64,000 nt of DNA from Methylobacterium sp. (lineage in GTDB: Bacteria > Pseudomonadota > Alphaproteobacteria > Rhizobiales > Beijerinckiaceae). The notes under the pieces were generated by a model, which did not search any database, had not been told where the DNA came from, and saw nothing but the letters and a program-made list of their open reading frames with translations. Location: NCBI GenBank assembly GCA_020252645.1, contig JADCCN010000011.1, positions 1 through 64,000 on the forward strand. Reading direction: 5' to 3'. A program made the position numbers and the translations under genes. This document shows, in pieces, positions 45,992 to 54,053 of this stretch; the first letter of the stretch is position 1; the number at the start of each line of letters is the position of its first letter.

Positions 45992-47257
45992 ATGGCTTTG
46001 CGTTGGTCGATCTGGGCGTTGCCGGTTTTCCTCGCGCTTCCCGCGCAGGGCGCCGATCTGCGCGGGCATGGCGGGCCGGTTCGGGCCATTGTCGCCACGC
46101 CCGATGGCCGCATCGCCACGGCGAGCTTCGATACCACGGTCATCCGCTGGGTGCCGGCGCGCGGCGTGGCGGAAGCCGTTCTTCGCGGGCATGAGGGCGC
46201 GGTGAATGCGCTGACAGCCCTGCCCGATGGCGGCTATGCCAGCGCCGGCGAGGATCGCCGCATCCTGCTCTGGCCTCGCGAGGGCCATGCGCCGCGCGCC
46301 ACCCTCGAAGGCCATGAGGCGCCCATTGCCGGGCTCGCGCTCTCGCCGGATGCAACGGAAATCGCCTCCGCCAGCTGGGACGGGACCATCCGGATCTGGC
46401 CGCTCGCGGGCGGCACCCCGCGCGTGATCGACGCCCACAAGGGCAATGTGAATGCGGTCGCTTACCTGCCCGATGGCACGCTGGCCTCTGCCGGCTATGA
46501 CGGCCAGCTCATTCTCCACAAGGGCGCAGAGGCGCCGCGCGTGATCGAGATCGGCGTGCCGCTGAACGCCGTGGTGAGCGCAGGCGATGAACTCGCCGTC
46601 GCCGCCGCCGATGGGCAATTGCGCCTCGTGAACCCGGCCACGGGTGCAATCGCGGCACTCCCCGTCGCGGAAGTGCCGATCGTTGCGCTCGCGGCCTCGC
46701 CCGATGGCAGGATCATCGGCGCGGCGGGTTTCCGCGGGGCGCTGGCGCTGGTGGATCGCCCGGCCCGCAACATCCAGCGCCGCATGTCCGGCCCGGCCTT
46801 CCCGCTCTGGTCTCTCGCCTTTTCGCCCGATGGCCGGGAGATCCTCACGGGCGGCGCGGATCGCCTTGTGCGGCGCTGGGTGGTGGCGACGGGCGAGCCG
46901 GTCAATCCCGTTCTCGCCGAAGCGCCCGAGGCGCGCGTGCAGGCGCTCGCAAACCATCCCGGCGCGGAGGTGTTCAAGGCCTGCGGGGCCTGCCACACGC
47001 TCTCGCCGGATGATGGCAATCGCGCAGGCCCCACGCTCCATGGCGTGATGGGCCGCAAGGTCGGCACGGCCGAAGGCTATGCCTATTCGCCCGCCCTTCT
47101 CGACAAAGGCATCACCTGGAACCGCGAGACCATCGCGCGGCTCTTCGAGATCGGCCCCAACGCGATGCTGCCCGGCACCAAGATGCCGGAGCAGGTGGTC
47201 AATCGCGCCGAGGATCGCGAAGCGCTTGTCGATTTCATCGAGAAGGCGACGCGCTGA
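45992..47257 (+). CDS. Periplasmic WD40 beta-propeller fused to cytochrome c
   Basis: 421 residues from ATG 45992 with GAGAGGGAAG upstream. A signal peptide (WALPVFLALPAQG) is followed by about seven WD40 blades (residues 22-315), with repeats such as LRGHGGPVRAIVATPDGRIA and LEGHEAPIAGLALSPDATEI. A class I cytochrome c domain follows: haem site C331-GA-C334-H335 and likely axial M398 in PGTKM. It resembles cytochromes encoded beside formate dehydrogenase clusters in this order. It is likely a periplasmic electron carrier with a protein-docking propeller. Convergent with the polyferredoxin gene. Confidence 0.88.
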   Translation: MALRWSIWALPVFLALPAQGADLRGHGGPVRAIVATPDGRIATASFDTTVIRWVPARGVAEAVLRGHEGAVNALTALPDGGYASAGEDRRILLWPREGHAPRATLEGHEAPIAGLALSPDATEIASASWDGTIRIWPLAGGTPRVIDAHKGNVNAVAYLPDGTLASAGYDGQLILHKGAEAPRVIEIGVPLNAVVSAGDELAVAAADGQLRLVNPATGAIAALPVAEVPIVALAASPDGRIIGAAGFRGALALVDRPARNIQRRMSGPAFPLWSLAFSPDGREILTGGADRLVRRWVVATGEPVNPVLAEAPEARVQALANHPGAEVFKACGACHTLSPDDGNRAGPTLHGVMGRKVGTAEGYAYSPALLDKGITWNRETIARLFEIGPNAMLPGTKMPEQVVNRAEDREALVDFIEKATR

Positions 47258-47260
47258 GCC

Positions 47261-49321
47261 TCAATTCAGCTTGTCCTCGGGGTTCTCGCGGAAATAATCC
47301 TCCGTTGTGCGCACGCGCGGCCGGGCCGGGCCCGCATAGGGGTCGAAGCCGGTATTGGTCATCGCTTCCACGCGGCAATCGTCGCAATAGCCGATGAGCT
47401 TCGCGCGGTCGGCATTCTGGCCCGAATACATCCAGTGCTGGCCGGTGAGTTTCGCCTTGATGCGCTCGATGGTTGACTTGGTGCCGAAGAGCTTCCCGCA
47501 ATGGTCGCAAGGGTAGGGCTCTTCCTCCTTCAGCGTCACGGGTGCGGCATTGATGCGCTCGAAATCGATCTGCGGCGCGATGGAGATGACCTTTTCCGGG
47601 CAGGTCGCCTGGCAGAGGCCGCATTGCACGCAGAGATCCTCCTTGAAGCGAAGTTCCGGCCGTTCCGGATTGGCGCTCAGCGCCGAGGCCGGGCAGGCGG
47701 AGACGCAGGCGAGGCAGAGCGTGCAGCCCTCGCTTCTCACATTCACCGTGCCGAAGGGCGAACCGGCGGGAAGCGCCACGCGGGCCGGGCGCTCCGGCGC
47801 GACATTCCGCCATTCGCGCAAGGCCATCATCATGACGGGGCGCTTCTCGCCGATGGGCAGGAAGGTGGCCGGCTCGGCCGCGACCACATGCGCGGGCATG
47901 GCGCGGAGGCCCGCCAGAAGCTGGTCCGGATCATCGGTCGAGAGGATCGAGACCCCGTCCTTGGGATAGCCCAGAGCCGGCAGCAGTTCCGCTGAAAGGC
48001 TCGCGAGTTTTGCGAGCGGGAGGGGATCATGCTTCGGCTTCGCAGGGATGAGGAAGGCGACGCCCGCCGCGCCATAGGCGAAGCTCGCGGCGATCTGCTC
48101 GAGGCCCACTTGCGTCACTTCATTCACCTGCACGGGGATGACATTCGCCGGCAAACCCTCGCCGAAACGCGCCAGCGCATCGATCAGCGGCAGGCCATGC
48201 CCGCCCTCATGGAACAGCATGACCGCACGCTCGCCGCCCGCGCCGCGATAGGCGCGGAGCATCAAACGAAGCCGCTTCATCAGGTCATCCGCCGACGGCA
48301 AGGCATAGCTGGCCGCACCCGTGGGGCAGACGGAAGCGCAGGAGCCGCAGCCCGCGCAGATTCCGGGATCAATCGCCACCGCGTCGCCATTCGGGCTGAT
48401 CGCGCCGGTGGGGCAGACTTCGAGACAGCGCGTGCAGCCCGTGATCTTCGAGCGGGAATGCGCGCAGAGATCCTCGTGGAAGGTGATGTATTTCGGCTTG
48501 TCGAAGGTGCCGACGAGATCGCGCGCCTTCGCGATCAGCTTCTCGACGCCCACCGGGTCGCGCGGCTCGGCGCGGAGATAGCCCTCGCGGAGTTCATCCG
48601 CATGGAAGAGCGGCTGGCCGCCCGTGAGGTCGATCAGCACATCGCAGCGCGATTGCGCGCCGTTGCGCGTCGGACCGAAAGCCAGCGCCTGCCGTGACGC
48701 GGGCGAGGCGAGCGCGAAACCATCGAGTGTGAGTTCGAACGTGCCGAGATACCCCTTGGCCTGCCGGATGGTGCCGCAGGCGATGGGAAAGTCGCGCTGG
48801 CGCGGCGGCATCACCGCGCCCGGCTTCGCGAGCATCACGGTGATATCCAGCGTATCTGCGAGCCGCGCGGCGACTTCGAGCGCCACCTCGTCGCGGCCGT
48901 AAATGAGCGTCACGCCCTGGCTTGCAAGCGTGAAGAAGGGAAGCGCCGGGGCGGGCAGTTGCGCGGCGGCGAGCAAGGCCGCCATTTTCGGGGCCGCTTT
49001 CGCGCCCTCGCCGGACCAGCCCGCGCGATTGCGGATATCGACGAAGCGCGCTTCGCCCGTGAAACCCGCCTCGGAAAGCGCGGTGCGAAGCGCGGCCTGC
49101 TCCTGCTCGCAGGCAATGGTCACGTTGCTCGCGCCCGCGAGCTTGCCGAGCATGTCGCGATCCGCGCCGCAAAGCTGTGAGCAGGCGAGGACGGCCGGCT
49201 CCTGCCCGCCAGCCTTCAGGCCGCGCGTGATCGTCGCCTCATCGGGAGAAAAGGTCCGCTCGCAGGAGCAAAGCGCCAGCATGGCGCCCTTGCGCGGGGA
49301 AGGGGAAAGGTCTGCCATCAT
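47261..49321 (-). CDS. Polyferredoxin-type 4Fe-4S protein of the formate dehydrogenase cluster
   Basis: About 686 residues from ATG 49321 (or 49318). The N-terminal region has isolated cysteines (LALCSCERTF, VLACSQLCGADRD, IACEQE). Two 4Fe-4S motifs lie in GCTRCLEVCP and GICAGCGSCASVCP, and two more in GCTLCLACVSACP and LCVQCGLCQATCP. C-terminal CDHCGK and YCDDCRVEA pairs may bind another cluster or zinc. It is encoded divergently from the accessory genes of formate dehydrogenase. A redox role in that system is likely; the exact partner is unknown. Confidence 0.85.
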   Translation of the reverse strand: MMADLSPSPRKGAMLALCSCERTFSPDEATITRGLKAGGQEPAVLACSQLCGADRDMLGKLAGASNVTIACEQEQAALRTALSEAGFTGEARFVDIRNRAGWSGEGAKAAPKMAALLAAAQLPAPALPFFTLASQGVTLIYGRDEVALEVAARLADTLDITVMLAKPGAVMPPRQRDFPIACGTIRQAKGYLGTFELTLDGFALASPASRQALAFGPTRNGAQSRCDVLIDLTGGQPLFHADELREGYLRAEPRDPVGVEKLIAKARDLVGTFDKPKYITFHEDLCAHSRSKITGCTRCLEVCPTGAISPNGDAVAIDPGICAGCGSCASVCPTGAASYALPSADDLMKRLRLMLRAYRGAGGERAVMLFHEGGHGLPLIDALARFGEGLPANVIPVQVNEVTQVGLEQIAASFAYGAAGVAFLIPAKPKHDPLPLAKLASLSAELLPALGYPKDGVSILSTDDPDQLLAGLRAMPAHVVAAEPATFLPIGEKRPVMMMALREWRNVAPERPARVALPAGSPFGTVNVRSEGCTLCLACVSACPASALSANPERPELRFKEDLCVQCGLCQATCPEKVISIAPQIDFERINAAPVTLKEEEPYPCDHCGKLFGTKSTIERIKAKLTGQHWMYSGQNADRAKLIGYCDDCRVEAMTNTGFDPYAGPARPRVRTTEDYFRENPEDKLN

Positions 49322-49377
49322 GTCCCTCGGGCGGGCGCGGGGGTGTTGGTTGTTCCGTTCTTGGCCCCCGGCCCTTG

Positions 49378-49389
49378 TCGTTCGAACGA
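49378..49389. promoter_or_regulatory. 12-base perfect palindrome in a divergent promoter region
   Basis: TCGTTCGAACGA lies in the 167-base gap between the divergent polyferredoxin and lipoate-ligase-like genes (49322-49488). A nearby TTCAAATAACG could be part of a -10 region reading right. It is a candidate operator for both arms of the formate dehydrogenase cluster. I see no gene in the gap. Confidence 0.35.
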
Positions 49390-49488
49390 AAAGGTTCAAA
49401 TAACGCTAGGGCCGGAGAAGCAAGGGGGCAAGGCAGAGATCCCCGCTGGCCGAAACGAGGGGGAGGGCGGTTCAACGCCCCGCATCGC

Positions 49489-50226
49489 ATGCTGACGAGT
49501 GCCGAAACCACGAAATTCCCGCCGCTGGTGACACCCTGTCGCCTTCGCGAGATCGAGGATTCCTTTGAAACCGCAAAGGCGCGCGCGGCCGAGGTCGGCG
49601 CGGGCTCGCTGTTCTATGTCGGTCGCTTTGCGCTGATTGATTTCGCCCTCGTGCTGGAACCGGAGGAGCCGCTGCGGCTTGCCCGCAAGATCTTGTTTGC
49701 CGGCATGAACGCCCTGGCCGAGACGCTGGCGAACATCGCGCCGCCGGAACTGCCGATCGAGTTCGTCTACCCCGCCTCGCTGCATTTCGATGGCGCGCTG
49801 ATCGGCGGCGGCCGCCTCGCCTGGCCGGAGGCCTGTGGCGAGGATGACGTGCCGGAATGGCTCGTCTTCGGTGCGATGATCCGGGCGGGCGGCATGCGCG
49901 ATCTCGGCATCGGGCTTTCGCCCAGCGTCACCACGCTCGATGACGAGGGCTTCGACGCCTGGAACCCGGAGGAATTCGCGGCGAGCTTTGCGCGGCACTT
50001 CATGATCGAGGCGGATAGCTGGGCCGAGAAGGGCTTCCGCGCCATCGGCCCGCGCTACCTCGATCGTCTTCCGAAGATGAAGGGCGATGTGAGGCGCGGC
50101 ATCGATACCAATGGCGATCTCCTCGTGCATCGCAATTCGACCGATGCGCCCGAGCGCCTCCCGCTGCTCAGTCGCATCACCCCCCCGGAATGGTATGATC
50201 CGGCGGAAAACGAGCCGCGCGGCTGA
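49489..50226 (+). CDS. Biotin/lipoate ligase-like protein with DUF4444-type C-terminus
   Basis: 245 residues from ATG 49489. The body resembles the BPL/LplA/LipB fold (GSLFYVGRFALIDFALVLEP, LAETLANIAPPELPIEFVYP, GGGRLAWPEA). The C-terminal part (RRGIDTNGDLLVHRNSTDAP) matches DUF4444-type extensions. The lysine and RRxxGG motif expected of active lipoate ligases is not evident. It is first of a run of accessory genes before the formate dehydrogenase subunits. The substrate is unknown. Confidence 0.75.
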   Translation: MLTSAETTKFPPLVTPCRLREIEDSFETAKARAAEVGAGSLFYVGRFALIDFALVLEPEEPLRLARKILFAGMNALAETLANIAPPELPIEFVYPASLHFDGALIGGGRLAWPEACGEDDVPEWLVFGAMIRAGGMRDLGIGLSPSVTTLDDEGFDAWNPEEFAASFARHFMIEADSWAEKGFRAIGPRYLDRLPKMKGDVRRGIDTNGDLLVHRNSTDAPERLPLLSRITPPEWYDPAENEPRG

Positions 50227-50239
50227 GCCGGAAAGCACG

Positions 50240-50776
50240 ATGATGAAATTGCTGCGCACCATCCGGCTCGATCCTTCCGATGCCTTCGTCTTCACCCGGG
50301 CGGCGGAGCCGGGGGAATGGGCTGTTCCCGGCACCTTCCTGTTCTGGGAGCGGCCGGTGGAGACGCTGATCGGCAAGGAGCGGGCGGCCTTCCGCTCGGG
50401 TCTGCTCGGCATTGCGAGCTTCGGCTGGTCGACCCTCGCAACCATCGTGGAGGCGACGGAAGAGGAGCGCGCGGCCGCCGTGGAAGCACTCGCGCAGCGC
50501 CTGCTCGCCGATTGCGGCGCGCCGGATCTCGCGGCGGCCCGCGCCGCGGCGGAGGCGGAAATCGCCACATCCGCTGAACTCGCCGAACCGGTTGTCGGCA
50601 CGCTCGTCGCCATCCATCGCAGCGTGGAAGACGGCGAGATCATGGAGCGCTTCCGCACCCTGCTGCCGGGCACGGATGACCGGCATGGCCGTGTCTTCGA
50701 ATTCGTGGAAGAACCGGATGATGTCGAGGAGCAGGTCGATCTGCTCGGTCTCATGAAGGAGGGTCAGGCCCGATGA
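50240..50776 (+). CDS. Conserved protein of formate dehydrogenase cluster (DUF6505-like)
   Basis: 178 residues from ATG 50240. No motif of known function is visible. It opens MKLLRTIRLDPSDAFVFTRA, continues EWAVPGTFLFWERPVETLIG, and carries an Ala/Glu-rich helical middle before RVFEFVEEPDDVEEQVDLLG. I recall a protein of this style (DUF6505) in the same place in formate dehydrogenase clusters, but cannot confirm the number. It starts 13 bases after the ligase-like gene and overlaps the next gene (ATGA). Confidence 0.7.
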   Translation: MMKLLRTIRLDPSDAFVFTRAAEPGEWAVPGTFLFWERPVETLIGKERAAFRSGLLGIASFGWSTLATIVEATEEERAAAVEALAQRLLADCGAPDLAAARAAAEAEIATSAELAEPVVGTLVAIHRSVEDGEIMERFRTLLPGTDDRHGRVFEFVEEPDDVEEQVDLLGLMKEGQAR

Positions 50777-51870
50777 GCGAAGCCCCTACCCGCCAAGCCC
50801 ATCCCCGCCAAACCCATATCCATGACCACAAGGTCGTCGCCACCGCCCCGCGCGAGGCTTCCCCCATCCATGACGATTTCTGGGTGGCGAGCGGCCATCA
50901 CCTTGTGGATCGGGGCGAGGAAGGCGGGCTCGTCATCACCGATGCCTTCCTCGGGGCCTACCTGGCGCGGCCCGAACTCGTGCCGCCGGCAGAGGCCTGC
51001 CCGGTGGAGCGCGGGCTCCATGCGAGCCTGCTCGCCGAGCCGCGTCGCGCCATTCCCCCGGATGAGCTCGCCCTTGTCGCGGATAAAGATGCGCGCGAGA
51101 ATCTCGGCTATTTCCTGGCCTTCCGCGATCACCTCCTGGCGCATCCGACGCTGGAAGCGGCCTATGTCTCGCTGGTCGCCAGGGGCAAGCCGCGCCTGCC
51201 GGTGATCTTCATGGGGCATCTCGCGCATGTCATTGCGCGGAACGCTTTCGATGAGGTGAGCGATGGCTGGGCCTTGCGCGCGGCGGAATGTTTCTATCGC
51301 GCCCAGCGCCTCACTTTCCATGAAGGCCGCGCGCTGCTCGCCGATGCCGAGACCATCGAGACCCACGAGCATGACCGCACGCATTCGCCCCTGCTCTCCA
51401 TGCTCGGCGGGCCGGCGGTCTCCGAGCTTGAAGTGCTGAATGACACGAATGCCGGGACCTATCGCGCCCGCTCGGATGCGCATGATCTCGTGCTGGACAT
51501 CACCGATCTCGCAGGCGGCCGCGCCGCGATGGCCCGCGCCATGGCGCGCTGGATCGGGCACCTCACCGGGATCGAGATCGAATTTAAGCCCGTCGAGCGT
51601 TTCTCGGGCCATGATTTCGGCTGGTTCCTGTCGCTCGATCAGGATGGAACGGCCTTCGCGAACAAGGTTTGGCGCGGCGAGACTCTCGACGACGAGGAGG
51701 CGGCGCGCGTGCTGGCGCTCTTCACCTTCACCCTGCCGGATCATCCGCGCCTCGAGGCGGGCAAGCGCGGCGCGGCCGGCTTTGCGGTGCTGGGTTCCAG
51801 CGCGGATCGCTTCGTGCGCATCAAGCCGCAGAACCTCATCGCGGGCCTGCCGCTCGCGGCAGGAGAGTAA
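50773..51870 (+). CDS. Conserved protein of formate dehydrogenase cluster (DUF6352-like)
   Basis: A 365-residue soluble protein, Ala/Glu-rich, with a His-rich N-terminus (HPRQTHIHDHKVV) that may bind metal. Segments include DDFWVASGHHLVDRGEEGGL, ARNAFDEVSDGWALRAAECF, a histidine cluster THEHDRTHSPLLSMLGGPA, and FKPVERFSGHDFGWFLSLDQ. I recall this type as DUF6352 in the same neighbourhood; the function is not known. It overlaps the preceding gene by ATGA and precedes the DUF3305 gene by 4 bases. Confidence 0.7.
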   Translation: MSEAPTRQAHPRQTHIHDHKVVATAPREASPIHDDFWVASGHHLVDRGEEGGLVITDAFLGAYLARPELVPPAEACPVERGLHASLLAEPRRAIPPDELALVADKDARENLGYFLAFRDHLLAHPTLEAAYVSLVARGKPRLPVIFMGHLAHVIARNAFDEVSDGWALRAAECFYRAQRLTFHEGRALLADAETIETHEHDRTHSPLLSMLGGPAVSELEVLNDTNAGTYRARSDAHDLVLDITDLAGGRAAMARAMARWIGHLTGIEIEFKPVERFSGHDFGWFLSLDQDGTAFANKVWRGETLDDEEAARVLALFTFTLPDHPRLEAGKRGAAGFAVLGSSADRFVRIKPQNLIAGLPLAAGE

Positions 51871-51874
51871 CTCC

Positions 51875-52381
51875 ATGCTGGTGGAAGAGGTCATCCCCGT
51901 CGCGGTCATTGTCGACAAGAAGAAGGCCGCGAGCCCCTGGATCGACCATATCTGGGTGCCGGCGCGGGTCGTGACCGGCCTGCCCGAGGCCCAGCCAATG
52001 ACCCTTTTGGCGCGAGACGGTGAGAACGAGAGCTATTATGCGGGCTCGACGAGCCTCGTCTTCGCCTCCACGGAAACCGCGAATTACCGCGACAACCTCA
52101 TCACCGGCCAGCCGAAGCTCTGGGTCGTGCTGCGCATGGGCGAACTCGATGCCTATGTCAGCGTCGTCACCGTCACGGCTGATCCGGCCGAGGGCGAGGC
52201 GCATACGGAATCCGGCTCCAACATCGTCGAGCCCCTGCCCATGCCGCCGGAGATTGCCGCTGAGCTCGCGGCCTTCGTGGACAGGCACCATGTCGAGCGC
52301 GAATTCTTCAAGCGCAAGCGCGACCGGGTGAACCCCGATGCGCTCGCGCATCGCCGGCCCGGCCGCGGAGGCGAGGAATGA
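51875..52381 (+). CDS. DUF3305 domain protein
   Basis: 168 residues from ATG 51875 (AGGAGAGTAACTCC upstream). The conserved start IPVAVIVDKKKAASPWIDHI then WVPARVVTGLP, and LWVVLRMGELDAYVSVVTVT, match DUF3305 proteins, which occur with DUF3306 next to Mo-dependent formate dehydrogenases. It contains no cysteines. A maturation or assembly role is inferred from context. It overlaps the DUF3306 gene by ATGA. Confidence 0.85.
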   Translation: MLVEEVIPVAVIVDKKKAASPWIDHIWVPARVVTGLPEAQPMTLLARDGENESYYAGSTSLVFASTETANYRDNLITGQPKLWVVLRMGELDAYVSVVTVTADPAEGEAHTESGSNIVEPLPMPPEIAAELAAFVDRHHVEREFFKRKRDRVNPDALAHRRPGRGGEE

Positions 52382-53040
52382 GCGTGGAAGAGCCGGATCA
52401 TCCGGAAGGATTTCTCAGCCGCTGGTCACGCCGCAAGCGCGGGACCGCCGCCGGGGAGGCCGAGGCCGCGCCGGCTCCCGCCTCCGAACCGGCCGGGCCG
52501 GTCGCGCCGCCCGCCGAGCCGGAGGAGGAGGTCGATCTGTCCCTCCTGCCGGATATCGAGACGCTCACGGCCGAGAGCGACATCACGCTGTTTCTGAAAA
52601 AGGGCGTGCCGGAAGCGCTGAAAAACGCCGCACTCCGCAAGATCTGGAGCGCCGATCCGGCCATCCGCGACTATATCGGCCCAGTCGATTACCAGTGGGA
52701 TTTCAACGATCCGATGGGGGTGCCCGGCTTCGGGCCGCTGGGGCCGGATGTCGATGTCGAGGCTTTGCTGAGGCAGGTCATCGGAGAGCCGGGAAAGCCC
52801 TTGGAGACGGCCGCCTCCGAAGGCGAAAAGCTCCAGCAGCCGGCCATTGTTCCGGAGGCAGAACAATCAGCTTATACGAAAGTTGAAGAACTTGCTTCCG
52901 ACGAAGCTGAAGAACAGGTTGATCCAGTCCTGAGCCATTCAGAAAACGTTGAAAATCCAGGTTCTTCCCCTCTGCCAGCTTTCGACGAGCGCGAGATGGA
53001 GCCCAGACCCCGACGTCACGGCGGAGCCTTGCCCCTGTGA
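52378..53040 (+). CDS. DUF3306 domain protein
   Basis: A 220-residue acidic protein. The DUF3306 core is FLSRWSRRKRG near the N-terminus, then DITLFLKKGVPEALKNAALR, KIWSADPAIRDYIGPVDYQW and MGVPGFGPL. The Pro/Ala/Glu-rich insert (residues 25-55) and the C-terminal tail look disordered. It is a constant partner of DUF3305 in formate dehydrogenase operons; the biochemical role is unknown. Confidence 0.85.
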   Translation: MSVEEPDHPEGFLSRWSRRKRGTAAGEAEAAPAPASEPAGPVAPPAEPEEEVDLSLLPDIETLTAESDITLFLKKGVPEALKNAALRKIWSADPAIRDYIGPVDYQWDFNDPMGVPGFGPLGPDVDVEALLRQVIGEPGKPLETAASEGEKLQQPAIVPEAEQSAYTKVEELASDEAEEQVDPVLSHSENVENPGSSPLPAFDEREMEPRPRRHGGALPL

Positions 53041-53078
53041 CCCGCTGCCGCATGACTTGCCCGCCCACAGGACAGGAC

Positions 53079-53106
53079 TTGCCGATCCATAGGAATCGCC
53101 TATAGT
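53079..53106 (+). promoter_or_regulatory. Probable promoter with overlapping palindrome upstream of torD-fdhABC
   Basis: TTGCCG (53079-53084), a 16-base spacer and TATAGT (53101-53106) resemble a sigma-70-type promoter for the chaperone/formate dehydrogenase genes. A perfect inverted repeat, ATAGG-AATCG-CCTAT (53089-53103), overlaps the -10 box and would suit a repressor. The HTH-bearing TorD fusion just downstream is one candidate binder. The rest of the 172-base gap holds no gene. Confidence 0.45.
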
Positions 53107-53215
53107 TTGGTACGCTACAAATTCTGACCCGCGTCGTCGAGCGTGGCGAGGAAGGTCCTGGTGGACTAGTCCAAAAAAATAACCAGAAGGCGGGGTTACC
53201 GCCGATCGGAGAGTG

Positions 53216-54022
53216 ATGAGGGACGCCGGTTTACAAGCCGCGTTGCAGGCTGCGGGAGGCGCATCGGCGCTTTCTCGAAAACTGGGCGTTGCGCAGCCCT
53301 CCATCTCCGGCTGGACCCGCGTCCCCGCCGAGCGCGTGGCCGCGGTGGAAGCGGCGTCCGGCGTTGCACGTCACATCCTGCGTCCTGATCTCTACCCTTC
53401 CGAAAATGGCGATCCGGCTTCCCGGGCGCTGGACCCGATCGACGAGTCTCGCGCGCAACTCTACCTGCTTTTCGCCAATCTCCTTCTGCGCGTGCCGGAT
53501 GAGCGCATCCTGATCGGTCTGCGCCAGCTTGGCGGAGATGACAGTGCCCTGGGCGAGGCCTTGCGGGGGCTTGCCGCCCATGCCGACGTGACCCGCGCCG
53601 AGGAAATCGCCCGCGAGCATTTCACGCTGTTCATCGGCGTGGGCCGTGGCGAATTGCTTCCCTTTGCCTCCTATTATCAGACCGGGTTCCTCTACGAACG
53701 GCCGCTGGTGCGCGTGCGTTCCGACATGCGCCGCCTCGGGCTGGAGCGCGGCGAGGAATTCCAGGAGCCGGAAGATCACCTCGGCTTCCTGATGGAGACC
53801 ATGTCCGGCCTCATCGCCCGCCGCATTCCCTGCGAGGCGCGCGAGGAGAAAGCCTATTTCGAGCGCCATCTGAAGCCGTGGGTCGAGCGCTTCTTCGCCG
53901 ATCTCGAGAAGATGGATGCGCAACCTTTCTACCGGGCCGTCGGACGGCTCGGGACAGTCTTTATGGCCATCGAGCGCGAGGCCTTCGCGCTCGATGGCGA
54001 AGAAACGCCGGATGCCGCCTGA
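53216..54022 (+). CDS. HTH (YdaS/Cro-like)-TorD fusion, formate dehydrogenase chaperone
   Basis: 268 residues from ATG 53216 (CGGAGAGTG upstream). Residues about 5-50 (LQAALQAAGGASALSRKLGV, then AQPSISGW...PAERVAAVE) read as a YdaS/Cro-type helix-turn-helix. Residues about 70-262 are a TorD/DmsD-type chaperone domain, with ARAQLYLLFANLLLRVPDER, ELLPFASYYQTGFLYERPLV and EPEDHLGFLMETMSGLIARR. TorD proteins bind Tat signals and shield apo-molybdoenzymes during cofactor insertion. The fusion could link FdhA folding state to transcription; that is a hypothesis. Confidence 0.85.
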   Translation: MRDAGLQAALQAAGGASALSRKLGVAQPSISGWTRVPAERVAAVEAASGVARHILRPDLYPSENGDPASRALDPIDESRAQLYLLFANLLLRVPDERILIGLRQLGGDDSALGEALRGLAAHADVTRAEEIAREHFTLFIGVGRGELLPFASYYQTGFLYERPLVRVRSDMRRLGLERGEEFQEPEDHLGFLMETMSGLIARRIPCEAREEKAYFERHLKPWVERFFADLEKMDAQPFYRAVGRLGTVFMAIEREAFALDGEETPDAA

Positions 54023-54053
54023 GGCGGACCGCAATCGAGGGGAGAGGATCGCG

